Shown here: one piece after another, positions 10,180-23,286 of the stretch
Numbering within the stretch: the stretch's first letter is position 1
Layout: every line of letters begins with the position of its first letter
NCBI GenBank assembly: GCA_037349315.1
Contig: JBAIAC010000018.1
Span: forward strand, 5,642,001 to 5,706,000
Source of the DNA: Chelydra serpentina
Lineage: Eukaryota > Chordata > Testudines > Chelydridae
Length of the DNA stretch: 64,000 nucleotides
Reading direction: 5' to 3'
The notes under the pieces: model-generated
The model's database searches: none
What the model was told of the DNA's origin: nothing
The model's input: only the letters and a program-made list of their open reading frames with translations
Program-made: the position numbers and the translations under genes

Positions 10180-13100
10180 GAGGCTTTTCTTTGATTATGG
10201 CCATGATCAAGCAAAACACCTAAACTTGTACAACACATGAATAGTCTCATTTAAATCAATAGGACTATATGAGTCAAAGTTCCCCACTTTTAAAATAAAG
10301 CATCACTTGTGCACTTGTGCACTTCTTTTAACTTGGAATACATGGAGAAATGTTCTTGCGCCTTTTAGAAGAACACCACATCTAGAAAATAAATTGGAGA
10401 TAAATAGACTTAAGATGAAAATGCCTAAGTAAGTAATGGATTGGACGTATAGAATCTGATCCAATGCCAATTGAAGTTAATGAAAAGCCTGCTATTGACT
10501 TCAGTATACAAATGCACATTGGATTAAGCCCATATACAACAGATCCAAATCCAAGTCTTTCATTAAGGACCTTGTTGCACATCATTTTGTTGTCTATTTC
10601 CAAAGGATGTTCCAAAGACTTTCAGCAAAAAATGTACAAAGCGTACTATTTCCATGGACAGAAGAAACAGAAATATGCAGAGCTATATCAATTTAAAATT
10701 CATTCTCTCAACTTCACTACAATCGAGCTCTGAAGACACTAATTCACCTTACTTCAATGAAGTCTGAATGCTGAGAAGCAGCATATACACAAATTGCAAA
10801 GTAGTGTGTCTGACTGCTAAAACCATAGAAATTTTGCAAATATTTGCAAAGTACTGGAAATAACAAAGAACCATTGCAAAATATCTGCCTAGAAGTTTGG
10901 GAACTGGATGCTAATGTTTGACACTCTCAGAAACTAAAATGATCTTTTACAGGTTATTTGCATTAAAAAGAGCTTCTTTTTGCACATGACATAAAAATTT
11001 ATAAGCACTTTTTCCAAGTATCATAGAAATAATCAAATGGAAAGTATTCATAATACATTCAGTAAGGGCTTACACTTGTTCATAAGCTACAGGAAGGTCT
11101 TAGTGCATAGTGCTGTTTTGCCATGCCACTGAGCCAAGCAAGACAGGCTTTGTTAAAAAAAAAGCCTCAATATTCTTTCTGTAAGATTATCACAGACACT
11201 TCCCTGTGCTCATACCAAAGCTAAACTTATTCTTCTCCCTCCATATCTCAAATTCTTTATGCTCTTCCCCAGAACAATTGTATGCTGCAGTTACCACATC
11301 TTTTTCTCATCCTTTTGCCTGTGTTTGACAAATTTTCCATTATCCTTTATTCTCTAGCTGTCCAATTTAAAGGCTTGAAATGACTAGTGCAACAGAACCG
11401 GGCAAAACACAAGCCAAGACAAAATACAGTGAAGCTGTTTTAAACCTCTCTGACAGCTTTAGGGCTCTGTGTACAGAAAGTATTCAGAATGTAAAGATCT
11501 TTTTCTTGTTACAATCCCCAGATCATTAGGGATAAGAGCCATGGATTCCACCAGGAATAAACAGCTTAAAAAGCACATAGACTCAGCCCCAGAAGTGTAT
11601 TTCAGTTTTTCCACACAAAAAATTATTCCCTATTTTCCAACATAGCTGACAGTCAGTCAGTCAGAGCACAGAGACTTGAACAAGGCAAGATGTCTTTTGA
11701 GATGACAGTTCCAAAATGGATTTTGGTCAGGGAGATGTGACAGCCCCCATTGGACTGTAGATCTCTCCCAATAGCAGTCTGAAAGGGGAACTCTCGCCAT
11801 TCAGTCAAACCTCCCTCTCCACCACAGTAATATGTGGGATGATGGGTCACTAACAATAATCAACTCAAGAGACCCCCATGTGCCCCATGCGCTAGGAGGA
11901 GATGGGAAGAAGTCCATACCTGGTATATCTTTTATATTTCAGAAATCCCCTTTCTAGAAATCAGACCACAGCCCCATCCCACTCATGGAGCCACCTAACA
12001 GGGTTTCTGTTGCACCCGGGATGGTCTTAGACTGGGGAGAGGGATGGGTTGGGAATAGCAGGAACATTTCCTTGTATCCAGATTAGTCAGCCCAGTACAT
12101 GGTCCCCATACATAGTGTTTGGGACTTGTATATCCCAGAAAGCCACCTAGCTAGTAAGTCCTAAAGTACAAGCATTTACAAAATGTCAAAAAAATCCTAT
12201 TCCTCAATACTGAAAGAAGGCAAAGAAAAGAGTGAACAAAATAGAAGTATCAGTCTGCAGATTAGACCAAACATAGTATGTCTCTCGAGAGCTCCATTTC
12301 TTACATGCTGCTCTAATAGTTCTCATGGGAAAAGGCTCATCAGTGTTCAAGGAAAATCCTTTTGTACAGCAACTATGATTAAAAACAAAAGTTGGTAACA
12401 GAACTGTTCCAGATGGTGCTTAAGAAATTATTACGAATAAGAAAGTATGTCAGGTGATGAGTGAAAGAACCTTGATAAATGCAAATTAATCTGATCACTT
12501 ATTTTCCATTGCAGAGAGGGACTACTTCTAAAGTACTAAAGTAGACAACACTAGTTCATATTATATTACAGCTTACTTCTATGACACTACAATATTTCTA
12601 TATTCTGTAGCTATATTATACATAGACGATAGCTGCATGCATATTTACAGTACATCTGTACTTCAAAAAGCCTATAAAATATTTGAAAACTTTACAGCTA
12701 TACATGTACAGGAAGTATTTGTAATGTAACTCCTCATTCCACACATATTGAACTTGCTTAAAAATATATTAAAGATTGCGGAAGCTAAAAGATGAAAACA
12801 AACTAATGATAGCAATTGGAACATCAAAAACTGAAACAATGAACAAACGTTGATTGTCATATGTATAATAAATATTGCCCAGACTAACTGCCATCTCATA
12901 AATGATGCCGTTGATTTATATATGAAGTTGGCTAACATTTATTTATGCAGATCAGTGATATATGTGACTAGAGTTCTAAGCAGATCTGGGTGGGTCTGAG
13001 GCAGAAGAAACAAAACTTCAGACACAGAGCTCCTCACCCTAAGTGATACATAAGCAGCTGTGGAAAGAGTACTGAACAAATGGGATGAGAGCTGTCCCCA

Positions 13101-16100
13101 GAGCAGAAATTGTGTCACTGTTGCTTTGGACAAGGCAACTCCCTTGCTACTCAAGATTCCTTTCATATGTCTGTGTTCAGAGGGAACCATATCCCAAGGA
13201 TAAGGTCCTGCAGCACATGGCTCTTCTCAGCTAAGGATACCATGCAATGATGCAGTCATCGTTGCAACATTGGTCACAATGAGATTCCTATGCCCCAGAT
13301 CACAAACTTGCAGGTTCTGTTCAGCAGGATAGGAATCCAAAACAGGCCACATTCTAGCCTAACAGAACCTTCACCAGTTCCAGTGCAATATGAGGAATAC
13401 AAAAGACTTTTATAGATTTTGTGACAGTTACATAGCTTTGATTTCTCAAAAAGATGAACAGATTGACAATGGACTATGCCTCCAAATCTAATTGTACCAG
13501 AAGGCGTTTTCTGTATACATAGAAAAAATAAACCATCTACTAAGAATAGACATCAACTGTAAAACAAGGTGGTATCACTCCAGATGATTGGAGAAAGATA
13601 TAAGAGAGAAACAAATATACCAACATTTTATAAGATTAATAAGAAAAGGAATTGTGACCAAGTGATATGATGTGGTGGAAATATAGCATTATTTCCATTT
13701 TATTGGTCTAACAGAAGTGTTCACTGCTTACACCTTCCTGAATGGCAGTATAGTTTGTAAGTATCAGACTCCTCAAGAAGTCACCAGATATTGGATAGCA
13801 AGTGCTAACAAAGAACAATTGTACCAAGACAAATATTCCTCTTTCCTAGAATGACATGCTACAAGAGTGACTTGCGACAAGAAGGAATTCAAGCTAGTGA
13901 CCAGGGTGTATATTTCATTAAGGCTCGTTAGCAGGGACCTGCACCTAAACTTTGGCATGTTCAAAGAGAAAACTATATAATAATGATCTACCATTCATTT
14001 TCTTAGGAATTTAAAGGGTTGAGGGAAGAAATCATTACAAAGCTTATTTTCAATGTATTTTTAATCAAATGGATATTTCTCAAAGACCCAGAGGTACTGT
14101 AAAATCTGTGCTAATATTTAAGAACGATTAAGTATGATTGCTACAGTAGCTTTAGTAGAGATATTACAGGCTCCTCAGAGTATGTTTATTTTTAACACCC
14201 ATTTTTGCTTTTTTGTAATATTGTTTGATAATTCAGCATCTAACCAGTGCAAAGTTTTAAGGATTAAAACTTACATTACATTTTCCAGGAGAAAAATAAA
14301 GGAATACATTTCTGGCAATCAGTCTAGTTCATTTACATGAATTATAAGCGGTTTAAAATAATTTGCTGTGTGAGTAATTCTAACCTTGCAAGAAAATCTT
14401 TAAGTGAGTTCAGATGCAAATTTACATAAATGAAATAAATGTTTCAAATCTTGTATTTGTGTTTTCCTCGAGCAAAATATCTTTTTGTCAGCAACTTTTG
14501 GTCGGCTTTAGTCATAACGAGCAATGAAGTGCTGTCTCTTTTAGATGAGACAGAGTTTTGACACAATGGTCTAGATAAAAATACCCATGGGCACAGCGGA
14601 TTTGCAAGCTGAGGTTGATTTACCCAAGGAAATGTAACTTTGAGCCCTGACTGGTTTTTAAAGGAATTCCCCTGGTGGAAGCTGACTGAAAAGGAAAGAG
14701 ACTGAATCAGCACCTCATCCAGCTGGCCGCATCCTCTCCAACTCTTGGGGTGACCCCATCCCACTTCGATGGCTGCATAAACTGACACGGGGTTCATCAG
14801 CAGAGCAGAAATTGCAGGCAATTTGCACCACTGTATCCCTCCACTCCAGGCAAATTTATTTGTGCCAGAGGCGGTGTGGTGTTTGAACCATCACCATTTT
14901 CCCCGTTGTAATTAGAGATGGATAAATTGCTATGAAAAAGTAAGAATTCTTCAAACCTTCACTCATTTCTAGGACCAGGGATAGGCCTGGGCCATGAAGT
15001 CTGGATCCAGAATCAAGGTGTTTCAGATATGGTGTTCTTTTTCTGATGAATCTTATAGAAATGGGTTTCAGCTGCGAAGTTTGGATCAAAATCCAAACTT
15101 GCCCAAAGTTTTAAGGTGGTTGGATATAGTGTTCCTATATAGCCATACTTTGCTTAGCAGCAAACCATTTTTAAGATTCTCCAAAATACAGTGAAATTAG
15201 CTAGCAATGCAAAACAGATGGGAAGACAGTAGATCCAGCCCTCTGAGGATGTCCATTAGTATACAGAGAATCCTTTAGTGGCACAGAGGCCAGGGTAGCA
15301 GCTTTACAACATTGTCTTCCTGGCCCTCAGTATAGAGTTGGGGTACCTTTAAACACATTTGGGAACAAAATGGGGGAGGCAAACAAAGTCCTGTGTTGAA
15401 CACAGCTTGGCCAGTCAGAGAATCTGGGCTAGGATGTTTCATTTTAATAGTGGCTGAAGCTCAGCCTGTCGGGCACATTTAGTACTCAGGACCCAAATCC
15501 AGCTGTGGTACAGCAATTCACAAGCAGTATATATTTTCTAGTACAAGAATGGCACACAGTTGCAGCATTTGAACATGGAGTCACTTCTTTCCATTCTTTT
15601 TCCTTGTGATGGGTTAGTATTATCTACTGCAGAAGGCGATCCAGGTCAGAATGGAGTGATTTTTGCTGAAAGCAATTGTATAAGAACTAAAATGGCTAAG
15701 CAAGTAAAGAGTCAGTGACTTGAGGCAGGGCAATGTCTCAGTAAGAGATATCAGCAGCCTTGGGACAATTATAGCACATAGCTCCCATCAGTAATGATTG
15801 TGCATTTCAGATGCCAAAATGTTCCCGCATTTCACTTCAATTCATACTGTATAACAACTTCTAAAATATTGATAATTACAACACTATAGTTCACACTTAC
15901 AGACGACAATCTATATTAATTAGTGGGCAGTTATTAATGATTCACACTTAATATAAAACTGAGTCAATTCTGGCAACATACTTAATGTTACTTCATAGTC
16001 ATGCTGAGAAAACTCCAATCATTTCAACCTCACAAACCTAAGAGCAGATTTAAGGTTTCTGGTTGCCACTTTAAAATATGCACATAGCCTATTCCTGCTG

Positions 16101-16305
16101 TAGCACTGTGCCAATTATGTTTCCTTTTCAAATGTATCCTTGTGAAACTTCTTTTTCCTGAGAGAAAGTTTTAGGACTTGAGAAAATAAACTGCAAAAAA
16201 ATGTTAACTTAAATCTTAAAATGAAGACTTTGAAGTAAAGTCTCATCTCAGTGTGAGATGTTAGGCATACAGCTCTACACTAATGATAGTGGAGTTGCAC
16301 ACTGG
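10180..16305. other. 6-kb AT-rich interval without recognisable genes
   Basis: No exon, RNA gene or clear transposon was recognised. Small items: a palindromic GATCCAATGCC...TTGGATTAAGCCC repeat at 10455-10530, and a CAGTCAGTCAGTCAG run at 11649-11664. At 14515-14600 an old dispersed repeat may be present (phrase CTCTTTTAGATGAGACA...CCCATGGGCAC). The open frames on both strands here have no family likeness. Confidence 0.4.
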
Positions 16306-16546
16306 GGGCTTGTCTACACTACTGCGCGGGGTCGATCTAAAATACGCAACTTCAGCTACGTGAATAGTGTAGCTGAAGTCGACGTACTTAGATCTACTTA
16401 CCGGTGTCTTCACTGCGGTAAGGTGACAGCTGACGCTCTCCCATCGACTCTGCTTGCGCATCTCATTCTGGTGGAGTACCAGAGTCGACGGGAGAGTGCT
16501 CAGCAGATCACTGCCCGCCGATCCGGCAGGTAGTGTAGACAAGCCC
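16306..16546. mobile_element. PIF/Harbinger-like MITE, family A, copy 1
   Basis: Ends GGGCTTGTCTACACTAC and GTAGTGTAGACAAGCCC are perfect 17-bp terminal inverted repeats. The right flank is TAA, a typical Harbinger target; the left flank (CTG) has decayed or differs. The interior holds an ACTTCAGCTACGTGAATAGTGTAGCTGAAGT-type hairpin, split here around 16351-16380, shared with copies at 26070-26365 and 29813-30089. Inner ACGGGAGAGTGCT/AGCTGACGCTCTCCC blocks pair too. No coding capacity. Confidence 0.85.
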
Positions 16547-18687
16547 TAAGTGTTGATTTATAAAGTAGACTGATCACTTTAAATTTGTCTATTCTTGCTT
16601 CATTCTCGTTGTCAGAGTCTAGCATGTTAATAAAAAGTAATGTGGATATATAGATTATGTATAGTAGTTCTGAAAAGAAGTGTGTTATTTACAACAATTA
16701 TATTGTGTGTTTAGGTTAAAAATCCTTGAAAAATTGACAAAATTCAGCAAGTTATTTGGGGAGGAAAACAGAATCTGGGTCCTCACAGAATACTTTGATA
16801 TACATTCTCTACAGATAATTCTGCTTATGAAATCCAGTGGTTACTGTTGATAGTAATTGTTTACCAACAGTTATCACACAAGTTTATCTGATAAACTGTA
16901 ATTCTGCTATGCTTAGGATAGGAGATGACCACTGTGTCTCATATTTTGTGGTGTGTTAAGTATTTGCAAACATGGACCTTTTAATCATGTCCACTGCGTA
17001 TCTTATTTTCCATGACAAAATGCCATTGCCCATTCCTGTTTTAAAGTTTGGGAGTCACCTTAGTTTAGGCAGCTCACATTTTACAGAAAACAGAAGCAGC
17101 TTCAGACAATACCCAACTGGGCTTTAAAATATGTTTAACATTAAGCAATTTTTAGATCCTGTTTCTCATTCCCAACCCCCACTTCTATTCTCAGCAGAGG
17201 CTGAGATGCTGCTGCTTTTGTGACAGAAGATCAGAGCAGCACCCAGTGGACAGACAGCCAAAGACCAAAGAGTTGGGACACTCTTCTTAGGGTTGACGAA
17301 ACATTTCCCCCCTTTGCTTCCCCACCCATAACAGACAAGGGGATGGGGACCTTAAACTTTTAGATGGGGAGCCCTGAATTTCCTGGATTACTTTATGAGA
17401 GGAGAGAGATGCTGGTGCTGTTCAGACTACTGAATACCTTTCCAGAGGCAAATAAGAGAAAAAAAGATGGAGATTTTAACCTCCAGGATAGGGAACCAGC
17501 TCTTTCCCCTAACTCCGCTCTACCAGCAAAAGCTGTTGCAGACTTCACTTAGCAGCTGCTCCTTTTCACAGTAGCTGCCAACTCCCACTTCTGTTTCTCT
17601 CCTATTCTGAGGCATAGGTGAAGGCTATGGAAGGGAACATACAGATATTGTTACATAGAGGGGAGGGTTCCAGTCTAAATTCTCTTTTGCTTTCTATGTG
17701 GATTTTGATAGATAAGAACCATGTTTTAAGGTTAACTGTTGCATCTGAGTGACTTATTGTTACTCTGACATCTGAAACAATGTCATATTGAAAAGAAGGA
17801 ACATTACAATCATGGCTGAAGACTCCTTTACATTTTTTACATAGAGTGGTGCTCTTTAGATATCCCTTTCCTTTCCCCTCCTTTATTATTTCTTCCTCCT
17901 TTTATTTTCCTCTTATCAGCCTTATTCCTCTTCCTATTTTCTTGTGACTCAATCTCTTATTCAATTTAACTATCCTCTTTTCTCATTCCTGTGCCTCTTT
18001 CTATTTCTCTTTTACTTCTCCTAATTTATCTTTCCTCTCCTCACTCTGTCAGATAGGGAAACTATATATGTGAATATAAAGAGTGAAATCCTGGCCCCAC
18101 TGAAGATCTAATGTTTGGTTTTAAACTTCTGACTCTTTTTATCATTTCTATGTGAATATGTTATATTAGGGATTCTTGGGCAAAGAAGCCCATACAGTTC
18201 AACTACACATGCTATTTTGGAAGGAGATGATGGCCCAGTAGCCATACACATTATGCAAAGTTGGGGAAGATGAGACGTGATCTCAAACAAATTAATTTTT
18301 AGGAGGTAATATAAATGGATGACTTGCTGCCTCAGTTATAAAGAGGTGGGAGGACAACAGCATATTTAAAAAAACCATCATCTTCGTTTTCCTCAAATGC
18401 CTGCTTTGTACTTTCTATTTTATTTTGTAATTTCATCTCTAGTTCGATAATTTGTCCATAAATTTGTTTTTATTTAAGACTATCTGAATAAGACGTGAAG
18501 ACTCAATTGATGGATAATCACTATAGACATTGATTCAGAGAAAGAAATGGATCTTGGAGAAGGATAAGTTACGGCTGGGGTAGTGATTTGAGGGCTAAGG
18601 GGTTTGTGATTCTGTTCCCCAAATAGTGCCCAAAAGGACAGTGACACTAGCATGGGGAAGTTAAATAACCTGAGAGATGCTAGCTTT
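16547..18687. other. AT-rich interval
   Basis: No gene recognised. The main landmark is a pyrimidine-rich tract listed separately at 17866-18051. Confidence 0.4.
17866..18051 (+). repeat. Polypyrimidine tract, about 185 bp
   Basis: Mostly C and T with scattered A (TTTCCTTTCCCCTCC, TTCTTCCTCCTTTT, CTCTTTCTATTTCTC), ending CTCTGTCAG. It resembles an extended splice-acceptor tract but no exon-like frame follows, so it is treated as low-complexity DNA. Confidence 0.6.
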
Positions 18688-18811
18688 AAGTGTAGTAGCC
18701 GTGTTAGTCTGTGTCAGCAAAACGAAAATAAGAAAGAAAAACTTGTAGCACCTTAGAGACTAACAAATTTATTTCAGCATAAGCTTTCGTGGGTTAATAC
18801 CCACTTCATCG
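18688..18811 (-). mobile_element. Penelope-like element 3'-terminal fragment
   Basis: On the minus strand it runs from GATGAAGTGGGTATTAACC through CACGAAAGCTTATGC and GTTAGTCTCTAAGGTGC to CAGACTAACACGGCTAC, the well-known 3' end of high-copy turtle Penelope-type repeats. Flanks GATGCTAGCTTT (18676-18687) and GATGCTAGGCTTT (18812-18824) are a target duplication with one inserted base. A second such end is at 40710-40831. Confidence 0.75.
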
Positions 18812-18824
18812 GATGCTAGGCTTT

Positions 18825-21800
18825 GTTACAGCCTGCCTTTTTCATCCTCTCCCCATCTTTGTTTTTCAATCCCGCTGTCCTACTATATTTTCTTCTCTTT
18901 TCTTTCCCACCTTTCCGCTTTCTTGTTGACCCTCAGTTATTTAGCATTCTAGTCATACAAAGTCATACAGTAAGTTTTTCTAAGCATAAACAAAACCCAG
19001 ATGTTAGAGTTTTGTGCCATATTCTTTTTCATTCATACCAGTATAAATACAGAACAACAACTACTATAGTCAGTGGAGTTACTCTGGATTTATGCTGGTA
19101 AAATGGAGTACAATGAGGCCCTTTGTCCTGTTAACAACTGAATTATTTTTATTACTCTGTCACATTGTTACCAGTAATCTTCTAACAAGGCTAACATCAA
19201 ACATGTTGTCCTTATAGATTGTTCCCTTATTCAAATAGCTGTAACTCATCTACTAAAAATAAGGTGGATAACAGAACAAGGCTTTGTGAAGCCATATATC
19301 AGGGAGAAAGTTTTATAGCTTTAGTGTTGCTTACAAATCAATTCCTTGGAGTTGGGTTACCATTAGTAGCTTTTAAGACTGCCTGGAGCGGTGTCATTCA
19401 CTGCTGTTTTGACACATTAATGCATTAATGGTATGTGGGGGCTGACATAACTTCTCTGAAGTACTATTACAGTAATTATTAGGAGTCTTCCACAAGATAT
19501 GCAAAGTTAAGAAAGGTGACAAAAGAGTATGTAAATACTCAGACATCACTTAAGCACCCATTCAACATTGACAGTGCATAATTAAGAAACTACAAAAACA
19601 TGGAGATACAGACTGTCAGCTAAGAATCCCCGTTAGAAAAAAACGAGCAGGAACAAAGAGACAGTCATCTGAAAACGATGACTGGTGCTCTCAGTTAGTT
19701 ATTTTTGCTTCAGTAAAAGAGGGTTATAAGTCATAACAAGGTAAAGAATGTCAGGTATTATGTTCTGTTTAGTTCTTTTGAAGAGAAAATGTTCCATTTC
19801 TGATTAGTTATTAATAAAATGAATACTAATTCAGGAAGCAATTTAAGAGGCATCAGATGGTATGAATCTTGAGTCTGTGTCTAGACCATTAAACTTGGGA
19901 CGAAATGGATATTTCAGTTCCCTCTTAATATACCACAAATATCTATTATGGTAAATTAATAAGAATGAAAAAATTGTTAGGAAAATAAATCCCAGCAATC
20001 GCTAGTCAATTTATTCCCCTCTAACTACCTGGATTATTTTTTAGTTAATATTCATGTGAAGTAGAAATTAAATACACAATCCCTCTCCTCTCCTTCCAAC
20101 AGGTCCAACAAAGATCATTCTCATGCCATGTTAAAGGCTCAGTAAATCAATTTCTATGAACTGAGCCCTCAGTATGATATTCCTCATATTCTCCGCTACT
20201 CAGCAGCACTTCTTTTCCTTCAAGCCTCCATTTAGGACTCAATCCTGGAAGGGGCCAAGTATCCTCAGCATCAGGCCCTGGATCCCTATGTCTTTAACAA
20301 TCTCATTGCAATCTACTCTAGAAACTGCTGTGCTCTATAGCTCCATTTCTTTGCAACTGTGACGCTGTGTTTCCTCTGGGCACACACTAAATTCTGGAGA
20401 ACTTGTGAGTTGGGACTACACATACACACACATATCTCGGGATTCCGATGACCTCACAACACACTTGAGCTTTGCAACATGGGTAAGATAATATAACTCA
20501 CTCCTGAGTGTGTTTTCAGACTGTTTGTGTAGTCTCTTCTTTCACTCTCTTCTTTCACTCTTGATACACACACAAAAATTACACCATAGCTGTGGTAGTT
20601 TATTGATTATTTTGATAAATTTTAAAAATATAATTTAAAACTTTTGTGGGTAGTATAAAAGCCAGGTGTTCTGGTTGACTTCAATGGACCATACTAATCA
20701 CGATTTTTTTATTATGTTGAAAGGTGAGCTGAAAGGCTATCTGCCTGCCAGGACCTGAGTTAAGGTTCTGTGTTTGTCCTACAATATTTCTTGGCATTGT
20801 TAACCCCAAAATCAGACCAAAGAACTACATCCTTTAAACTTCCTTAGGTGTCTATCTATATGATCATAATTTTTAGCTGGGTAAATACAGGTAACCGGTG
20901 TGCAGTTATTTTTAACTGTTTTTGACAATAGTTGAAATATTTAAATCAATACATTCTTACAGCCAAATCCTAAAGTTCAGTGATAATTTAGCAAGAATAA
21001 AAATTGAACAAGAACCTCAAGATTTGGCCTTAATGATTTTGAAATCATAAACATTTTTATATTCATAGACAGATCAATATTTAGAGCTTTTTAAGTTTAC
21101 CTTTAATATATGAAAAAACAAATTTAACAAAATATGAACAATATTTTAACTGATCCAAAGATATTTTAAGTCTGTCAGTTTTCAATCATAATGACTTTCT
21201 GAAATCAGTTTTTTCATACACATTAAATTTTGGCAGCAGCCTATTTTCAGTAAAATAGCACAGTTAACATTTTATTTAGAAACATTTCAAAACAGGCCAC
21301 AGAAAATCTTTTTTAAGATTACAAAATGCCTTGGTGTGATTTCTGATATGAAAGGTAATAATGTATCTTTGAAACATACTAGAACTGTATTTCTTTTGTT
21401 TTATTAAGAGATTCCAGCTTGCACCTAGGCAGCTTGATATATGTTTCTATACGTCTCATGTTTTTCACCTTTGCCATAAGGACAGAACAAACTTGACACT
21501 AATATTCTACTGGTTAGATTAGCTACCAGGAAGGTCAGAGCCTTTGCACATCTTGATAGGAAAGGAAAGCAAATGAGAAAGAAAAGGTTGTTTAATAAGG
21601 ATAAGTACGGTATTGCGCGATTGAAAAATAAAGGCTTTTATCTTTTTTAATCATCCAGGGTCCAAGCTGTATTTTCTTATGTATTTAAACCTCCTACAAA
21701 CTTTGGGTTAAAATGTGAACTTCTTGTCTCACTGACAGGGGTCCAGCCTACAGCAGAGCCAATCTCCTGGGAACCCAATGAGCACAGCTGGCCCTGACAA

Positions 21801-21879
21801 AAGCTGTCTGATTGACTGTGCAACCTGATTGGCTGAAGAAGTCAGCAAGCTGATACTTAACTTCACTAGCAGCGGCAGT
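18825..21879. other. AT-rich interval
   Basis: No gene recognised. At 19035-19115 there is an imperfect palindrome (ACCAGTATAAAT...GTGGAGTTACTC...TTTATGCTGGT) of a dispersed amniote type. 20970-21330 is strongly AT-rich. Confidence 0.4.
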
Positions 21880-22370
21880 GCAATGGCAGGGCTGGCCTGG
21901 TGGGAGTTGGAGGATTTTCTGACCCCAAATGAAGTCACTCTGGAAATTGAAGAGCCTATTAGAGAGGGAGAATGGATACAACGTAGGGAAAAAAGAGAAC
22001 AGTAGAAACAGAAAGTTATAATTATAGGATCCCTAGTCAAAGAAATAAAACAAGGTAATGTTAACCCTGTGATAGCAGCTGAGTGGATTAAAAAAATATA
22101 CTAGGCTGCGAGATGGAGATCTTTAGTTGAGTATAAAAACAATGAGAAAGTTGATACACTGCTAAAAACTAAAATGTTGGGGAAAGTTAAAATAAGTTGC
22201 CAGCTTTGAAAGTATTTGACTGAAAAAAAGGGTGTAATTTATGGAACGCCATTAGAACTGAACAATGATGGGCTAGCGAAAAGCACAGGAGAAGATAAAG
22301 TATTAGTAAATAAGTGACTAATTAGTAAACGAGGACGGGAAAACAAGCCATCAACAGCAGTACTAACTGG
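21880..22370 (+). pseudogene. Possible LINE ORF1-like (RRM-type) relic
   Basis: An open frame from the ATG at 21882 begins MAGLAWWELEDFL and hits a stop near 22004. The same frame resumes as SLVEYKNNEKVDTLLKTKMLGKVK, and after a stop KYLTEKKGVIYGTPLEL. A VEY...VDKLL...LG.V.V......LT..KGVI string is typical of the RRM-like nucleic-acid-binding domain of LINE ORF1 proteins. Stops interrupt it at least three times. The source family is uncertain. It ends near another unclassified repetitive-looking stretch (22371-22579). Confidence 0.45.
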
Positions 22371-22579
22371 CCTGTGATGGGGTGGACAAACCCCACACAG
22401 GGCCAGAAGAGTTTAAAGGGCAGTACTGGGCACTGGTATCCCCACCCCAGCCCTGCAGCGCATGCTCCAACGGGATACAAGGCTGAAAAGGGAGCAGCCC
22501 AGCTCAGAAGGTGGTAGGACAGACCTACCCTGAAGGCCTTTGATCAGGGCACCGGAGAAGTATCCCTGTGGGAATAAGA
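22371..22579. other. Unclassified repeat-like, GC-richer stretch
   Basis: Contains the self-complementary TGGGGTGGACAAACCCCAC and a run of phrases such as TTTAAAGGGCAGTACTGGGC. It seems to continue past the hAT MITE at 22703-22830. Its composition differs from the AT-rich surroundings. No family assigned. Confidence 0.35.
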
Positions 22580-22702
22580 TAGGGTGATCAGACAGCAAAT
22601 GTGAAAAATCAGGATGGGGGTGGGGGGTAATAGGACTCTATATAAGAAAAAGACCCCAAAATCGGGACTGTCCCTATAAAATCGGGACATCTGGTCACCC
22701 TA
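22580..22702 (-). mobile_element. hAT-type MITE (TAGGGTGACCAGA ends), complete copy
   Basis: Starts TAGGGTGATCAGA and ends TCTGGTCACCCTA, a 13-bp inverted repeat with one mismatch. The 8-bp duplication GAATAAGA flanks it exactly (22572-22579 and 22703-22710). Interior has CCAAAATCGGGACTGTCCC and similar. Another copy in the opposite orientation is at 23172-23278. Confidence 0.9.
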
Positions 22703-22885
22703 GAATAAGACCGTGAGATGAGCCCGATCAGGGCTGATGGTTTGGTTGCCTTTTTCTTTTCACCTTCTATTGGACTGGAGGGACCCAAGCTGTCTGTCCA
22801 CCTCGCTGCCCCTCTGAGTGAAAGAAGTAACAAATAACACTTGGATTAGAAGTACACAGATGAAGTGAGTCCAGCCCACATCAAA

Positions 22886-23071
22886 TCATAGAATCATAGA
22901 ATATCAGGGTTGGAAGGGACCTTAGGAGGTCATCTAGTCCAACCTCCTGCTCAAAGCAGGACCAATCCCCAATTTTTGTCCCAGATCCCTAAATGGCCCC
23001 CTCAAGGATTGAACTCACAACCCTGGGTTTAGCAGGCCAATGCTCAAACCACTGAGCTATCCCTCCCCCCA
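22886..23071 (-). mobile_element. Cry-type tRNA-derived SINE, best-preserved copy
   Basis: On the minus strand: GGGAGGGATAGCTCAGTGG (A box), GGGTTGTGAGTTCAATCC (B box), GGGATCTGGGACAAAAATTGG, then the CR1-like end GGACCTTAGG... read in complement and a tail of ATTCTATGATTCTATGAT repeats. This is the clearest taxonomic marker in the window: SINEs of this build are known from cryptodiran turtles. It lies between two oppositely oriented hAT MITEs. No clear target duplication was found. Confidence 0.9.
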
Positions 23072-23171
23072 GTAAGAGTAAATAAGAGTAAACAAGTACA
23101 CATACAGAGATTAAGGATGTATGTAGCTAATTCATCCTGCTGATGTTGAACCAAGCTAAAACTGCTGGAGA

Positions 23172-23278
23172 TAGGGTGACCAGATGTCCTGATTTTATAG
23201 GGACAGTCCCGATTTTTGGGTCTTATTCTTATATTGGCTCCTACTACCCCCCACTCTCTGTCCCGATTTTTCACACTA
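23172..23278 (+). mobile_element. hAT-type MITE copy lacking its right terminal repeat
   Basis: Starts TAGGGTGACCAGATGTCC like the copy at 22580-22702 and is collinear with it up to GATTTTTCACAC. It then ends in TA, without the expected GTCTGATCACCC. Even so a perfect 8-bp direct repeat GCTGGAGA flanks it (23164-23171 and 23279-23286). A later deletion inside the element that spared its last two bases would explain this. Confidence 0.85.
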
Positions 23279-23286
23279 GCTGGAGA

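Noticed and set aside
16258..16542. Overlapping 91- and 93-codon frames on both strands as small genes
   Set aside because: They coincide with a palindromic MITE, where symmetric open frames arise on both strands.
17866..18060. Splice acceptor upstream of an exon
   Set aside because: The tract is far longer than usual and no frame with family likeness or donor follows.
22580..22702. Tc1/mariner MITE with TA duplication
   Set aside because: The TA lies inside longer terminal repeats and an exact 8-bp duplication GAATAAGA flanks the whole, which indicates hAT.
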